From contig NZ_MZMO01000001.1 in the NCBI RefSeq assembly GCF_002240565.1, forward strand, positions 434,001-498,000: 64,000 bases of DNA, given 5' to 3'. This DNA comes from Clavibacter michiganensis subsp. insidiosus (GTDB lineage: Bacteria; Actinomycetota; Actinomycetes; Actinomycetales; Microbacteriaceae). Position 1 is the first letter of the stretch; every line of letters starts with the position of its first letter. A model generated the notes under the pieces. The model saw only the letters and a list, made by a program, of their open reading frames with translations, did not search any database and was not told the DNA's origin. Of the stretch, positions 16,974 to 26,962 are shown piece after piece. The translations under genes were made by a program, and so were the position numbers.

Positions 16974-17129
16974 TTGTCCGACAATACAAATAACGATAAT
17001 GTGCAAGATGCGACTGGGGGCCTTGGATCCAGTGCCGAGGATGAAGAGCTACCCGTAGAAGATCGTATTCTTGAGGGAAGTAATAGAGAGGATGATGGCG
17101 ACGCAACCATCAAACTCAACGGCAAGTAG
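16974..17129 (+). CDS. 51-residue acidic protein, partner gene in AT-rich insert
   Basis: Starts at TTG 16974, chosen because AAGGGA sits seven bases upstream; no ATG or GTG fits as well. The product is Asn/Asp/Glu-rich (SDNTNNDNVQD, then EDEELPVEDRILEGS), soluble and probably disordered. It follows the three-helix protein by 20 bases and has the same foreign codon use, so both were likely acquired together. Function unknown. Confidence 0.5.
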   Translation: MSDNTNNDNVQDATGGLGSSAEDEELPVEDRILEGSNREDDGDATIKLNGK

Positions 17130-17137
17130 CGAGCGCG

Positions 17138-17917
17138 TCAGCGCCCCGACACCTCCAGCGCGCGAACCGTCGCCGGGAGGAAGGGCAGGAACGCGCTCGC
17201 CCAGACGCGGTAGCCGCGGTCGTTCGGGTGGAAGAGGTCTCCAGCGGCCTGGACGAGCGCGAGCACGGCCGTCTGGCGGCGGGTGATGCGGTGCAGCGGA
17301 GCGAGGCGGAGGCCGCGGTCGGTGGCGAGGCGGCGGACGATCTCGTTCGCGACCCGCACCTTGCGCTCGCTGGCGGGGAAGTGGAAGCACGGCAGGTCGG
17401 CGACGACGGTGGTCGGCGGGACGGCGTCGAGGATCCGGCCGAGGGCGTCCTCGAACGCGACCGGCTTGAACGCGGCGATGTCGTTGGCACCGATGGCGAG
17501 GGTCACCACGTCGGGCTGCAGCTTCGCGAGGCGGGGGAGCTGGTACTCGACGAGGTCCCGGACGCGGGCGCCCGAGACGCTGAGGTTGACGGTGCGGACC
17601 GAGCGGCCGCTGAGCGCGCGGATCCGGTCGGCGAGGATCCCGACGTACCCGTTGACGGGCCGGCTCGCGCCGATGCCCTGCGCGGTCGAGTCGCCGAGCG
17701 CCACGTAGAGGAGGTCGCCCTCGAGCTGCGCGTGCTCGCGCCACCAGGCGGAGTTCACGGGCAGCGTCTCGTTGAGGACCGCGGCGCGTTCGCGGCGGCC
17801 GGCCTCGAACCGGCGCGGCACCACGAGGGCGGCGGCGGCGAGGCCGCCGAGCGCGGCGGCGGCGGAGGCGAGGAGGGCGGCGGGACGGGCGGAGCGGGTG
17901 GATCTCTGGGGCACCAC
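17138..17917 (-). CDS. SGNH/GDSL-family hydrolase, membrane-anchored or secreted
   Basis: 259 residues. An N-terminal hydrophobic segment (residues ~12-33) is a signal/anchor. The SGNH blocks follow in order: GDSTAQG with nucleophile S77, the Gly block in NLSVSGARV, GAND, and HPND with the catalytic Asp/His near the C-terminus. These enzymes hydrolyse esters (lipids, acylated polysaccharides); substrate unknown. It is convergent with the AT-rich insert, only 8 bases away. Confidence 0.88.
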   Translation of the reverse strand: MVPQRSTRSARPAALLASAAAALGGLAAAALVVPRRFEAGRRERAAVLNETLPVNSAWWREHAQLEGDLLYVALGDSTAQGIGASRPVNGYVGILADRIRALSGRSVRTVNLSVSGARVRDLVEYQLPRLAKLQPDVVTLAIGANDIAAFKPVAFEDALGRILDAVPPTTVVADLPCFHFPASERKVRVANEIVRRLATDRGLRLAPLHRITRRQTAVLALVQAAGDLFHPNDRGYRVWASAFLPFLPATVRALEVSGR

Positions 17918-17923
17918 GGGAGC

Positions 17924-18673
17924 CTACGCTCGTGGGTCCGCACGTCGCCTGGTCGTGCGTGACGTGGCCGAGGCGTCCTCCGGCGCGCGCCCCGCCCCCG
18001 CCGGCACGAACCGGTACCCCATCCCGGGATCTGTCAGCAGGTGCCGCGGATGCGCGGGGTCCGGCTCGAGCTTCTTGCGCAGCTGCGCCACGTAGAGGCG
18101 GAGGTAGCCGCTGTCGTTCACGTGCGTCGGGCCCCAGATCTCGGTGAGGAGGGTCTGCCGGGAGACGAGCCGGTCGGGGTTGCGAACGAGCAGCTCGAGC
18201 ACCTGCCACTCGGTGGGGGTGAGGCGCACGCGCTGGTCGGCACGTGTGACGACGCGGGCGGCGAGGTCGACCGTCACGTCGGCGAAGGAGACGGTGGCCG
18301 AGCGGTCCTCGTCGGCGGCGGCCCGGCGGCCGAGGGCGCGGATCCGGGCGAGCAGCTCGTCGATGGAGAACGGCTTCGTGACGTAGTCGTCGGCGCCCGC
18401 GTCGAGGGCCTCGACCTTGTCGGCGGCGCCGGATCGGCCGGAGACCACGAGGATCGGCGCGGTCGACCACAGTCGGAGCGCCTGGATCACCTCGACGCCG
18501 TCGAGCCGGGGCATGCCGAGGTCGATCATGTAGAGGTCGGGCTTCTCGGCGACGGCCGCGCGGATGGCGGCGGCGCCGTCCTCCGCGGTGACGATGTCGT
18601 AGCCGAGGCTCGTGAGGGTGATGCGCAGCGCCCGCAGGATCTGCTGGTCGTCGTCGGCGATGAGGATCTTCAC
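17924..18673 (-). CDS. kdpE: Response regulator KdpE
   Basis: 249 residues from the GTG that overlaps the kdpD stop. Receiver domain with DDD acidic cluster, phospho-acceptor Asp in YMIDLGMPRLDG and YVTKPFS, then an OmpR-type winged helix (RLTPTEWQVLELLVRNPDRLVS, DSGYLRLYVAQLRKKLE). KdpE activates the kdp operon under K+ limitation. The basic Arg-rich tail of ~20 residues is longer than in E. coli KdpE. Confidence 0.95.
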   Translation of the reverse strand: MKILIADDDQQILRALRITLTSLGYDIVTAEDGAAAIRAAVAEKPDLYMIDLGMPRLDGVEVIQALRLWSTAPILVVSGRSGAADKVEALDAGADDYVTKPFSIDELLARIRALGRRAAADEDRSATVSFADVTVDLAARVVTRADQRVRLTPTEWQVLELLVRNPDRLVSRQTLLTEIWGPTHVNDSGYLRLYVAQLRKKLEPDPAHPRHLLTDPGMGYRFVPAGAGRAPEDASATSRTTRRRADPRA

Positions 18674-21216
18674 GCGGACACCTCCGAGGCGGTCGTGGGG
18701 ATGTCGGCGGGAGCGGGTGGATCCGCGACGGGCTCGGCGTCCGCCCGGCACGCGGGCAGCGCGACCACCATCGTGAGGCCGCCGCCCGGGGTGTCCTCGG
18801 CGGTGAGCGTGCCGCCCATCCCCTCGGTGAAGCCCTTCGAGAGCGCGAGGCCGAGGCCGAGGCCGGACGCGTTGTCGGTGTCGCCGAGGCGCTGGAACGG
18901 CACGAACATGTCGTCGCGGCGCTCGGGCGCGACGCCGGGGCCGTGATCCACCACGCGGATCTCGACCGACTCGGCGAACGCGCTCGTGCTGAGGCGCACG
19001 GGCACGCCGTCGGGCGCGTGCCGCACGGCGTTGCTCAGCAGGTTGACCACCACGCGCTGGAGGAGGCCCGGATCCGCGACCGCGCCCGGGAGGTCGGGCG
19101 CGACATCGAGCACGGCGTCGGCGGGCCCGAGGTCGAGCTCGTCGAGGGCGGCGAGCACGACGTCGTCGAGGTCGACGTCCATGAGGCGCACGCCGAGGAC
19201 CCCGGCCTGCACGCGGCTGACGTCGAGGAGGTCCGTGACGAGGTCGGCGAGCGTGCCGAGGCTCTCCTCCGCGGTGGCGAGGAGCTCCTCGCGGTCGCCG
19301 TCGGCCCACCGCATGCCGGGGGAGCGGAGGGCCGTGACGGCGGCGGTCGCGGCGCTGAGCGGCCGGCGGAGGTCGTGGCTGACGGCCGAGAGCAGGGCCG
19401 TGCGCACGCGGTCGGTCTGGGCGAGCGGGCCGACCTCGCGGGCCGTGTCGGAGAGGTCGCGGTGCTCGAGCGCGGCGTCGAGCTGCGCGGCGATGACGCG
19501 GAGGAGCCGGCGGCCGGACGCCTCGAGGTCGTCGCCGTAGAGGGTGAGCACGCCGCGGGATCCCACGGGCACGTCGGTCGCGGCGGCGCCGGTGACGACG
19601 CCGTCCCACGCGATCGTCTCGTCGCGGTCGACGAGCTTCACGCCCTGCAGGCCGAACGCCTCGCGCGTGCGGCTGACGAGCGCGTGCACGGCGCCCTCGC
19701 CGCGGAGCACGGATCCCGACACGGTCGCCAGCAGCTCGGCCTCGGCGGCCGCGCGGCGGGCGAGGCGGGTGCGCCGGGCGGCCTGGTCGACGATCCAGCT
19801 GACGAGCAGCGCGATGACCACGTAGAGCACGAGCGCGAGCAGGTGCAGCGGCTCGTCGACGGTGATCGTGTAGAGCGGGTCGATGAAGAAGTAGTCGAGC
19901 GTGAAGCCGGAGAGCACGGCCGCGAACAGGGCCGGCCAGATCCCGCCGACGAGCGCGACGAGCACCACGAGCAGCTGGTAGGAGAGCACGTCGCTCGTGA
20001 TGGAGTCGTCCGAGCGCGTGGCCGAGAGCAGCCAGGCGAGCAGGGGGCCGCCGCCGAGCGCGAGCAGCCCGCCGAGGATCCGGCGCCGCATGCTGAGCGC
20101 CCCGCCCCGGATGCGCGGCAGCCGGAAGCGCCCGCCCGCGGCCGCGTGCGTGACGATGTGCACGTCGATGTCGCCGGACTCGCGGATCACCGTGGCGCCG
20201 ATGCCGGGCCCGGTCGCCGCGGCGGCGAGGCGGCTGCGGCGGCTCACGCCGAGCACGAGCTGCGTGGCGTTGGACGCGCGGGCGAACTCCACGAGCGCGC
20301 GCGGGATGTCGTCGCCGACGACCTGGTGGTAGCTGCCGCCGAGCGAGTCGACGAGCGCGCGCTGGCTGGCGAGCGCCTCGGGGCTGCCGGAGCGCAGGCC
20401 GTCCTGGCTGGAGACGTGCACGGCCATCAGCTCGCCGCCGGCGGAGCGGGCCGCGATCCGGGCGCCGCGGCGGAGGAGCGTCTCGCCCTCGGCGCCGCCG
20501 GTGAGCGCCACGACCACGCGCTCGCGGGCCTCCCAGCGGGCGTCGATCCCCTTCTCGTCGCGATAGGCGGCGAGCGCGGTGTCGACCTCGTCCGCGAGCC
20601 AGAGGAGCGCGAGCTCGCGGAGCGCGGTGAGGTTGCCGAGCCGGAAGTAGTGGGAGAGGGCCGCGTCGATCCGCTCGGCCGGGTACACGCGCCCGCCGGC
20701 GAGCCGGTCGCGCAGGGCCTCGGGCGCCAGGTCGATGACCTCGATCTGGTGCGCCTCGCGGAGCACGCGGTCGGGGATCGTCTCGCGCTGCGGCACCCCG
20801 GTGATCTTCTCGACCACGTCGTTGAGCGAGGCGATGTGCTGGATGTTGACGGTGGAGATCACGTCGATGCCGGCGTCGCGGATGAGGTCCACGTCCTGCC
20901 AGCGCTTCTCGCTCCGGCCGCCGGGGGCGTTCGTGTGGGCGAGCTCGTCGACCAGCGCGATGGTGGGCCGACGGGCGATGACCGCGTCCACGTCGAGGTC
21001 CGTGATCTCCACCCCGCGGTGCGACACCTCGCGCCGCGGCAGGATCTCCAGCCCCTCGAGCATCGCCGCCGTGGCGGCGCGGCCGTGGGTCTCCACGACC
21101 GCGACCACCACGTCGGCGCCCTCGTCGCGCAGCCGCCTGCCCTCCTCGAGCATCGCGTAGGTCTTGCCCACGCCCGGCGCCGCTCCCAGCAGCACCCGCA
21201 GTCGACCGCGCTTCAT
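18670..21216 (-). CDS. kdpD: K+ sensor histidine kinase KdpD
   Basis: 848 residues. N-terminal KdpD domain with Walker A GAAPGVGKT and Walker B IALVDELAHTN, then a universal-stress-like domain, four transmembrane helices in the middle, a GAF-like region, HisKA (SAVSHDLRRPLSAATAAV) and HATPase (NLLSNAVRHAP, DHGPGV, GLGLGLALSKG). It senses K+ limitation/turgor and phosphorylates KdpE. It starts 32 bases after the kdpC stop and overlaps kdpE, so the regulators are carried at the end of the operon. Confidence 0.96.
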   Translation of the reverse strand: MKRGRLRVLLGAAPGVGKTYAMLEEGRRLRDEGADVVVAVVETHGRAATAAMLEGLEILPRREVSHRGVEITDLDVDAVIARRPTIALVDELAHTNAPGGRSEKRWQDVDLIRDAGIDVISTVNIQHIASLNDVVEKITGVPQRETIPDRVLREAHQIEVIDLAPEALRDRLAGGRVYPAERIDAALSHYFRLGNLTALRELALLWLADEVDTALAAYRDEKGIDARWEARERVVVALTGGAEGETLLRRGARIAARSAGGELMAVHVSSQDGLRSGSPEALASQRALVDSLGGSYHQVVGDDIPRALVEFARASNATQLVLGVSRRSRLAAAATGPGIGATVIRESGDIDVHIVTHAAAGGRFRLPRIRGGALSMRRRILGGLLALGGGPLLAWLLSATRSDDSITSDVLSYQLLVVLVALVGGIWPALFAAVLSGFTLDYFFIDPLYTITVDEPLHLLALVLYVVIALLVSWIVDQAARRTRLARRAAAEAELLATVSGSVLRGEGAVHALVSRTREAFGLQGVKLVDRDETIAWDGVVTGAAATDVPVGSRGVLTLYGDDLEASGRRLLRVIAAQLDAALEHRDLSDTAREVGPLAQTDRVRTALLSAVSHDLRRPLSAATAAVTALRSPGMRWADGDREELLATAEESLGTLADLVTDLLDVSRVQAGVLGVRLMDVDLDDVVLAALDELDLGPADAVLDVAPDLPGAVADPGLLQRVVVNLLSNAVRHAPDGVPVRLSTSAFAESVEIRVVDHGPGVAPERRDDMFVPFQRLGDTDNASGLGLGLALSKGFTEGMGGTLTAEDTPGGGLTMVVALPACRADAEPVADPPAPADIPTTASEVSA

Positions 21217-21248
21217 GTCTTCTCTTCCTTGCCCGCGTGGTGCGGGCG

Positions 21249-21857
21249 TCAGCCGCCGAGGCCGGCGAGCGCGATGTTCAGCTCGAGCACGTTCACGGTC
21301 GGCTCCCCGAGGTAGCCGAGGTCGCGGCCCTGCACGTGCGCGTCGACGAGGCGCTCGACCTGCTGCTCGGGGATGCCCCGGGCCTCCGCGACGCGCGTCA
21401 CCTGCTCCCGAGCGTATTCCGGGCTGATGTGCGGATCGAGCCCCGACGCGGATGCGGTGAGCGCGTCGGCCGGGATGGTGCTCGGATCCACGCCGTCGGA
21501 CTCCGCGATGGCGGCCTCGCGGTCCTCGATGGAGGAGACCAGGTCGTCGTTCTCGGGGCCGAGGTTGCTGCCGCTCGACGCGGACGCGTCGTAGCCGTCG
21601 CCCGCGGCCGAGGGCCGGGACTGGAACCACTCCGGGAGGGCGTCGCCGTCGGAGTCCTGGAAGGACTGGCCGATCAGCGAGGAGCCGACGACCTGCCCGT
21701 CGGCGGAGACGAGCGATCCGTCCGCCCGCGCGGGGAGCGCGAGCTGGCCGATGCCCGTGACGACGGCCGTGTAGCCGACGCCGAGGACGACGGTGAGGAC
21801 GGCCATCGCGCGGACGGCGACGCCGGCGGTGCGGAGGGACTGGCGGGGGGAGGACAT
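21249..21857 (-). CDS. kdpC: K+-transporting ATPase subunit KdpC
   Basis: 202 residues with one N-terminal membrane helix (AVRAMAVLTVVLGVGYTAVVTGIGQ) and the conserved KdpC signatures: GSSLIGQSF, FQSRPSA, SASGLDPHISPEYA and VNVLELNIAL. KdpC stabilises the KdpB-KdpA complex. It carries an extra acidic insert (GPENDDLVSSIEDREAAI) commonly found in high-GC actinobacterial versions. Confidence 0.96.
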   Translation of the reverse strand: MSSPRQSLRTAGVAVRAMAVLTVVLGVGYTAVVTGIGQLALPARADGSLVSADGQVVGSSLIGQSFQDSDGDALPEWFQSRPSAAGDGYDASASSGSNLGPENDDLVSSIEDREAAIAESDGVDPSTIPADALTASASGLDPHISPEYAREQVTRVAEARGIPEQQVERLVDAHVQGRDLGYLGEPTVNVLELNIALAGLGG

Positions 21858-21899
21858 GCGCTTCCTTCTATCGGTGACGTGAGGTGATCGGGGAGGGGA

Positions 21900-24050
21900 T
21901 CAGAAGCCGGGGATCAGGCTGACGACGAGGTCGACGAGCTTGATGCCGATGAACGGCGCGATCACGCCGCCGACCCCGTAGACGAGCAGGTTCCGGCTGA
22001 GCACCTTGGAGGCGCTGAGGGGCCGGTACGCGACGCCCTTCAGGGCCAGCGGGATGAGCGCCACGATGATCAGCGCGTTGAAGACGATCGCGGAGAGGAT
22101 CGCGGACGCCGGCGAGTGCAGCTGCATCACGTTGATCACCGCGAGCTGCGGGAAGACACCCGTGAACATCGCGGGGATGATCGCGAAGTACTTCGCCACG
22201 TCGTTCGCGATGGAGAACGTGGTGAGCGCGCCGCGGGTGATGAGCAGCTGCTTGCCGATCCGCACGATGTCGATGAGCTTGGTCGGGTCCGAGTCGAGGT
22301 CGACCATGTTGCCGGCCTCCTTCGCGGCCGACGTGCCCGTGTTCATCGCGACGCCGACGTCGGCCTGCGCGAGCGCGGGCGCGTCGTTGGTGCCGTCGCC
22401 GGTCATGGCGACCAGGCGGCCGCCCTCCTGCTCCTTGCGGATGAGCGCGAGCTTGTCCTCGGGAGTGGCCTCGGCGAGGTGGTCGTCCACCCCGGCCTCG
22501 GCGGCGATGGCGCGGGCGGTGAGCGGGTTGTCGCCCGTGATCATCACCGTGCGGATCCCCATCGCCCGCAGCTCCGCGAAGCGCTCCTTGAGGCCGTCCT
22601 TCACGACGTCCTTGAGGTGCACGACGCCGAGCACGCGGCCGGCGCCCGCCGGGTCCTTCATCGCGACGACGAGCGGGGTGCCGCCGCCGTTCGAGATGGC
22701 TTCGACGGCCGCGGTCAGCTCGGCGTGCAGCGTCGAGGGCAGCGGGCGGCCGCCCTCCTCGAGCCACGCGATGACGGCGGACGAGGCGCCCTTGCGGACG
22801 ACCGTGCCGTCGGGCAGGTCGACGCCGGACATGCGGGTCTGCGCGGTGAACGGCACGTCGACGCCGCGGGGCAGCGTGCTGGTGTCGAGGCCCTGGGCGA
22901 TCGCGAGGTCGACGACGCTGGATCCCTCCGGCGTCGGGTCCGCGAGCGACGACATGGCCGCGGCCCGGGCGAGCTCCTCGGCGCCCACGCCGTCGACGGC
23001 CACGAGCGCGCTGGCGCGGCGGTTGCCGTAGGTGATCGTGCCGGTCTTGTCGAGCAGCAGCGTGGTGACGTCGCCGGCGGCCTCGACCGCGCGGCCCGAC
23101 ATGGCGAGCACGTTGCGCTGCACGAGCCGGTCCATGCCGGCGATGCCGATGGCGGAGAGCAGCGCGCCGATGGTGGTCGGGATGAGGCAGACGAGCAGCG
23201 CGATGAGCACCGGCACGCTGACGGTCGCCGCGGAGTACGAGGCGATGGGGTTGAGCGTGAGCGCCACGATCACGAACACGATCGTGAGGCTCGCCAGCAG
23301 GATGTTCAGCGCGATCTCGTTCGGCGTGCGCTGGCGCGACGCGCCCTCGACGAGGCCGATCATGCGGTCGACGAAGGTCTCGCCGGGCTTCGAGGTGATG
23401 CGCACGACGATCCGGTCGCTCAGCACGCGCGTGCCGCCGGTGACGGCGCTGCGGTCGCCGCCGGACTCGCGGACCACCGGGGCGGACTCGCCCGTGATGG
23501 CCGACTCGTCGATGGAGGCGATGCCCCACACGACGTCGCCGTCGCCCGGGATCGACTCCCCGGCGACCACGACGACCGTGTCGCCGAGCGTGAGGTCGGC
23601 GCTCGACACCTCGCGGAGCTCGGCGCGCTCGGCGCCGGGATCCCCGGAGGCGTCGTACGCCGCGACGACGTGCGCCATCGTGCTCGTGCGGGTCTTGCGC
23701 AGGCTGTCGGCCTGCGCCTTGCCGCGGCCCTCGGCCACCGACTCCGCGAGGTTCGCGAAGACGACCGTGAGCCAGAGCCACAGGGCGATGCCGGCCGTGA
23801 AGGTCGCGGGCACGGCGCTGCCGCCGGAGGATCCCGCGCCGCCCGTGAAGGGCTCGGCGATGGCGAGGACGGTGGTGAACGCGGCGCCGACCTCGACGAT
23901 CAGCATCACCGGGTTCCGCCACATGAGGCGCGGATCCAGCTTCCGGAACGCGCCGGGGAGCGCCTCGGCGAGCTGCCGGGCGTCGATGGCCCGGGCGCGC
24001 GACGCGGGAGCCGGAGCGGCCGGCGCCTCGGGGGTGGTCAGGACGGTCAT
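21900..24050 (-). CDS. kdpB: K+-transporting P-type ATPase subunit KdpB
   Basis: 716 residues from the ATG at 24050, which overlaps the kdpA stop. P-type ATPase hallmarks are intact: phosphorylation motif DKTGTIT with D334, TGES in the actuator domain (AITGESAPV), and [12 protein letters not shown] in the hinge. The N-terminal ~25 residues are Ala/Pro-rich. It energises K+ uptake through KdpA. Confidence 0.97.
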   Translation of the reverse strand: MTVLTTPEAPAAPAPASRARAIDARQLAEALPGAFRKLDPRLMWRNPVMLIVEVGAAFTTVLAIAEPFTGGAGSSGGSAVPATFTAGIALWLWLTVVFANLAESVAEGRGKAQADSLRKTRTSTMAHVVAAYDASGDPGAERAELREVSSADLTLGDTVVVVAGESIPGDGDVVWGIASIDESAITGESAPVVRESGGDRSAVTGGTRVLSDRIVVRITSKPGETFVDRMIGLVEGASRQRTPNEIALNILLASLTIVFVIVALTLNPIASYSAATVSVPVLIALLVCLIPTTIGALLSAIGIAGMDRLVQRNVLAMSGRAVEAAGDVTTLLLDKTGTITYGNRRASALVAVDGVGAEELARAAAMSSLADPTPEGSSVVDLAIAQGLDTSTLPRGVDVPFTAQTRMSGVDLPDGTVVRKGASSAVIAWLEEGGRPLPSTLHAELTAAVEAISNGGGTPLVVAMKDPAGAGRVLGVVHLKDVVKDGLKERFAELRAMGIRTVMITGDNPLTARAIAAEAGVDDHLAEATPEDKLALIRKEQEGGRLVAMTGDGTNDAPALAQADVGVAMNTGTSAAKEAGNMVDLDSDPTKLIDIVRIGKQLLITRGALTTFSIANDVAKYFAIIPAMFTGVFPQLAVINVMQLHSPASAILSAIVFNALIIVALIPLALKGVAYRPLSASKVLSRNLLVYGVGGVIAPFIGIKLVDLVVSLIPGF

Positions 24051-25723
24051 GATGCGAGCCCTTCCGCCAGGGGACCCAGCGCGAGAACGGGGAAGTAGGT
24101 GAGAGCGGTCACGATGACCGTCACCCCGATGAGGAGGCCGACGAACTGCGGCCGGTGGGTGGGCAGGGTCCCCGAGGTGGTGGGGATGCGGTCCTGCGCC
24201 GCGAGGGATCCGGCGAGCGCCAGCACGAACACGATCGGGAGGAACCGCCCGAGCAGCATCGCGACGCCGAGCGCCGTGGTGAACCACGGCGTCGAGGCGG
24301 TGAGGCCGGCGAACGCGGATCCGTTGTTGTTGGCCGCCGAGGTGAACGCGTAGACCACCTCGGAGAGGCCGTGCAGCCCGCTGTTGAGGATCGAGGTGCC
24401 CTCGACGTCCTCCCGGACGGCGGGGATCGCGAAGCTCAGCGCGGTGCCGACGAGCACGAGGGTCGGCGTGACGAGGATGTAGAGGCTCGCGAGCTTGATC
24501 TCGCGCGGCCCGATCTTCTTGCCGAGGTACTCCGGCGTCCGGCCGACGAGCAGGCCCGCGACGAACACCGAGATCACGGCGAGGACCAGCATGCCGTAGA
24601 GGCCGGATCCGACGCCGCCGGGGGCGACCTCGCCGAGCATCATGTTGATCATCGGCATCATGCCGCCGAGCGCCGTGTACGAGTCGTGCATCGAGTTGAC
24701 CGCGCCCGTCGAGGTGAGCGTGGAGGTGGATCCGAACAGCGTCGAGGCGATGATGCCGAAGCGCTGCTCCTTGCCCTCCATCGCGCCGCCGGCCGCCATC
24801 GGGGCCGTGCCGGCGCCGTTCAGCTCGAAGAGCGTGAGGGCGGTGAAGGAGACCAGGAAGATCGTCGCCATCACGGCCGCGATCGCGGTGCCCTGGCGGG
24901 TGTCGCCGACCATCTTGCCGAAGGTGCGGGGGAGCGAGAACGGGATCACGAGCATCAGCAGCACCTGGAACGCGCTGGTCCAGGCGGTCGGGTCCTCGAA
25001 CGGGTGCGCGGAGTTCGCGTTGAAGAACCCGCCGCCGTTCGTGCCGAGCATCTTGATGGCCTCCTGCGAGGCCACCGGCCCGCCCGGGATCGTCTGCGAG
25101 CCGCCCGCGAGCGTGGCCACGTCCTGGAAGCCCGCGAAGTTCTGGATCACGCCGCCGGCGATGAGGACCACCGCGGTGACGAGCGAGAGGGGCAGGAGCA
25201 GGCGGAGCGATCCGCGGAGCAGGTCGACCCACATGTTGCCGATGGTGCCGCTGCGCGTGCGGGCGAAGCCGCGGACGAGCGCGATGGCGACCGCCATGCC
25301 GACCGCCGCCGAGACGAAGTTCTGCACGGCGAGCCCGGCGAGCTGGACCGTGTAGCCCATGGTCGCCTCGGGCGAGTACGACTGCCAGTTCGTGTTGGTG
25401 ACGAAGGAGACGGCCGTGTTGAAGGAGATGCCCTCGGGCACGGCGGGGAGGCCGAGCGCGTAGGGGAGGAAGCCCTGGAGGCGCTGCATCCCGTAGACGA
25501 CGAGGACGCCGACGAGCGAGAACGCAAGCACCGCGCGGAGGTAGGCGGGCCAGGTCTGCTCGGAGCGGGGATCCACGCCGATGAGGCGGTAGAGGAACCG
25601 CTCCACGCGCCAGTCGTGGCGCGACTCGTACATGCGCGCCATGAGGTCCCCGAGCGGGCGGTGGACGAGGACGAGGACCAGGACGACGGACGCGACCTGG
25701 AGGATGCCGGCGAGCGTGTCCAT
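24047..25723 (-). CDS. kdpA: K+-transporting ATPase subunit KdpA
   Basis: 558 residues, multi-helix K+-channel-like subunit. Selectivity-filter-like segments are visible ([47 protein letters not shown]), as in the SKT superfamily. ATG overlaps the kdpF stop by TGATG, giving tight coupling. Confidence 0.97.
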   Translation of the reverse strand: MDTLAGILQVASVVLVLVLVHRPLGDLMARMYESRHDWRVERFLYRLIGVDPRSEQTWPAYLRAVLAFSLVGVLVVYGMQRLQGFLPYALGLPAVPEGISFNTAVSFVTNTNWQSYSPEATMGYTVQLAGLAVQNFVSAAVGMAVAIALVRGFARTRSGTIGNMWVDLLRGSLRLLLPLSLVTAVVLIAGGVIQNFAGFQDVATLAGGSQTIPGGPVASQEAIKMLGTNGGGFFNANSAHPFEDPTAWTSAFQVLLMLVIPFSLPRTFGKMVGDTRQGTAIAAVMATIFLVSFTALTLFELNGAGTAPMAAGGAMEGKEQRFGIIASTLFGSTSTLTSTGAVNSMHDSYTALGGMMPMINMMLGEVAPGGVGSGLYGMLVLAVISVFVAGLLVGRTPEYLGKKIGPREIKLASLYILVTPTLVLVGTALSFAIPAVREDVEGTSILNSGLHGLSEVVYAFTSAANNNGSAFAGLTASTPWFTTALGVAMLLGRFLPIVFVLALAGSLAAQDRIPTTSGTLPTHRPQFVGLLIGVTVIVTALTYFPVLALGPLAEGLAS

Positions 25724-25827
25724 CAGAACTTCTCGGGGCGGATCAGGGCGTACACGAGGTACACCACGGAGGCGATGCCGAGCACGGCGGCGGCGAGGCC
25801 GGCGGCGTCGGCGAACGAGGTGATCAC
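25723..25827 (-). CDS. kdpF: KdpF accessory peptide
   Basis: 34 residues from GTG 25827. A single hydrophobic helix ([19 protein letters not shown]) ends in RPEKF, the conserved KdpF tail. KdpF is a small membrane subunit that stabilises the Kdp complex. Its start overlaps the stop of the 27-residue peptide gene upstream (GTGA). Confidence 0.92.
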   Translation of the reverse strand: MITSFADAAGLAAAVLGIASVVYLVYALIRPEKF

Positions 25828-25907
25828 AGCTTCTCCACTCCTCGGCCGACGAGGCCGACGAGGGCGAACAGGACGATGGCGCCTGTGATGTACACGAGGT
25901 CGAGCAC
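25824..25907 (-). CDS. 27-residue single-helix membrane peptide at the head of the kdp operon
   Basis: GTG 25907 is preceded by a good GGAGG ribosome site, and the frame reads [19 protein letters not shown] followed by VGRGVEKL, then TGA overlapping the kdpF start. One transmembrane helix with a basic C-terminal tail, i.e. KdpF-like in size and topology but different in sequence. Similar short frames upstream of kdpF occur in other actinobacteria from memory. It is probably a second small Kdp subunit or a translation-coupling leader; usually missed in annotation. Confidence 0.7.
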   Translation of the reverse strand: MLDLVYITGAIVLFALVGLVGRGVEKL

Positions 25908-26219
25908 GGGGGATCCTCCGTTGAGGGGTGCCGCGCCCGATCGGACGCGGGTGCCCGGCGGGGCACGAGGGACCACTAGACACCTCGCGCGCGGGCGTCC
26001 TCACGCATCCATACGGTTCCCTCACGGGGGCGGGGGAACCTCACGAGACTCCTACGCGGCGTCATCGGGACCACCCGGATTGGGGTCGACGACAGCGCTT
26101 CGGATGCAGCTGCCGCCGCCTAGAGTCGGCGAGGGTCACCCGCCTGTCGGCACGAGACATCGTGAAGCGTCCTCCTGCCTGATCGACCCGACGCTTCATC
26201 TCCATGCGAGGAACACGCC
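25908..26219. promoter_or_regulatory. 312-base divergent intergenic region driving kdp and the DUF2510 gene
   Basis: No gene is visible. A perfect 7-bp inverted repeat, GGTTCCC (26015-26021) and GGGAACC (26034-26040), lies 108-133 bases upstream of the first kdp peptide gene and is flanked by repeated CTCACG hexamers. It is a candidate regulator site, for example for KdpE, which is encoded at the end of the same operon. Promoter hexamers cannot be assigned with confidence. Confidence 0.4.
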
Positions 26220-26888
26220 ATGCCCCAACTTCCGCCTGCCGGTTGGTACGAGCGTCCCGATGGAACACCCCAGTACTGGAACGGGGCGGAGTGGGTTCCC
26301 GCACCGGCGACCAGTGCGGATGCCGAGATCGTCGGGTCAGAGCCGCGTCTGGAAACCAGCGCGCAAGCAATCGAGCCCTCCGAAGAGAGCAGTGGCCGAA
26401 CCGCGGGTCGAGGCAGGCGGACACGACGCATCGTCATCGCCTCGAGCGTGGCTGCAGCGGTCGTGATCGGCTCTGTGATCACCGCTGGTCTTGTGGTCTA
26501 CAGATCGGGAGCACCGGAACGGGATTCGTTGGCGGAATGCACGACGCAGCTCCTCTCTCAATTGAAAAGCCCGTCGACTGCTCAGCTCAGCGAGCTGGAG
26601 ACCCTGGATCGCGAGGAATACGCGACGCATCTGATCACCAACATCAACGAACTGCTCGGCGAGGAGCTCGATTCGGAAACCCCTTTGGATCTGGGAGAGC
26701 TTGGCGAGAAGACGCGAGCGAAGATGGATAAGGACGCCGAGAACGGCAAGGTCGACTGGATCGTGGTCGGCGCAGTCGACTCGCAGAACGGCTTCGGGGC
26801 GATGGTTCGATCGGACTGGACGTGCGAGACCACGTGGACTGACGGGAAGCTGACAAGCGGTCCTACTGTCGATCTCGGCGAGGACTGA
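26220..26888 (+). CDS. DUF2510-type N-terminal, single-TM exported protein
   Basis: 222 residues with GAGGA upstream of the ATG. The first 30 residues (PPAGWYERPDGTPQYWNGAEW) are a DUF2510 module, found at the N-terminus of many actinobacterial membrane proteins. A linker and an Arg-rich stretch precede one membrane helix (~residues 76-97), then a ~120-residue extracytoplasmic domain with two Cys (ECTTQ, WTCETTW). Codons are less GC-rich than in neighbours. Function unknown. Confidence 0.75.
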   Translation: MPQLPPAGWYERPDGTPQYWNGAEWVPAPATSADAEIVGSEPRLETSAQAIEPSEESSGRTAGRGRRTRRIVIASSVAAAVVIGSVITAGLVVYRSGAPERDSLAECTTQLLSQLKSPSTAQLSELETLDREEYATHLITNINELLGEELDSETPLDLGELGEKTRAKMDKDAENGKVDWIVVGAVDSQNGFGAMVRSDWTCETTWTDGKLTSGPTVDLGED

Positions 26889-26962
26889 GCGGCTTCAGAC
26901 CTGAAGACGATCGTCCGTTGCTCGTGCTCTTCCCCCTGAGGTGCGGGGGCTGGCGGCGCGCG

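Noticed and set aside
26893..26906. CTTCAG-AC-CTGAAG palindrome as a terminator between 26888 and 26963
   Set aside because: The two-base loop cannot form a stable hairpin; may be a binding site but nothing else supports it.
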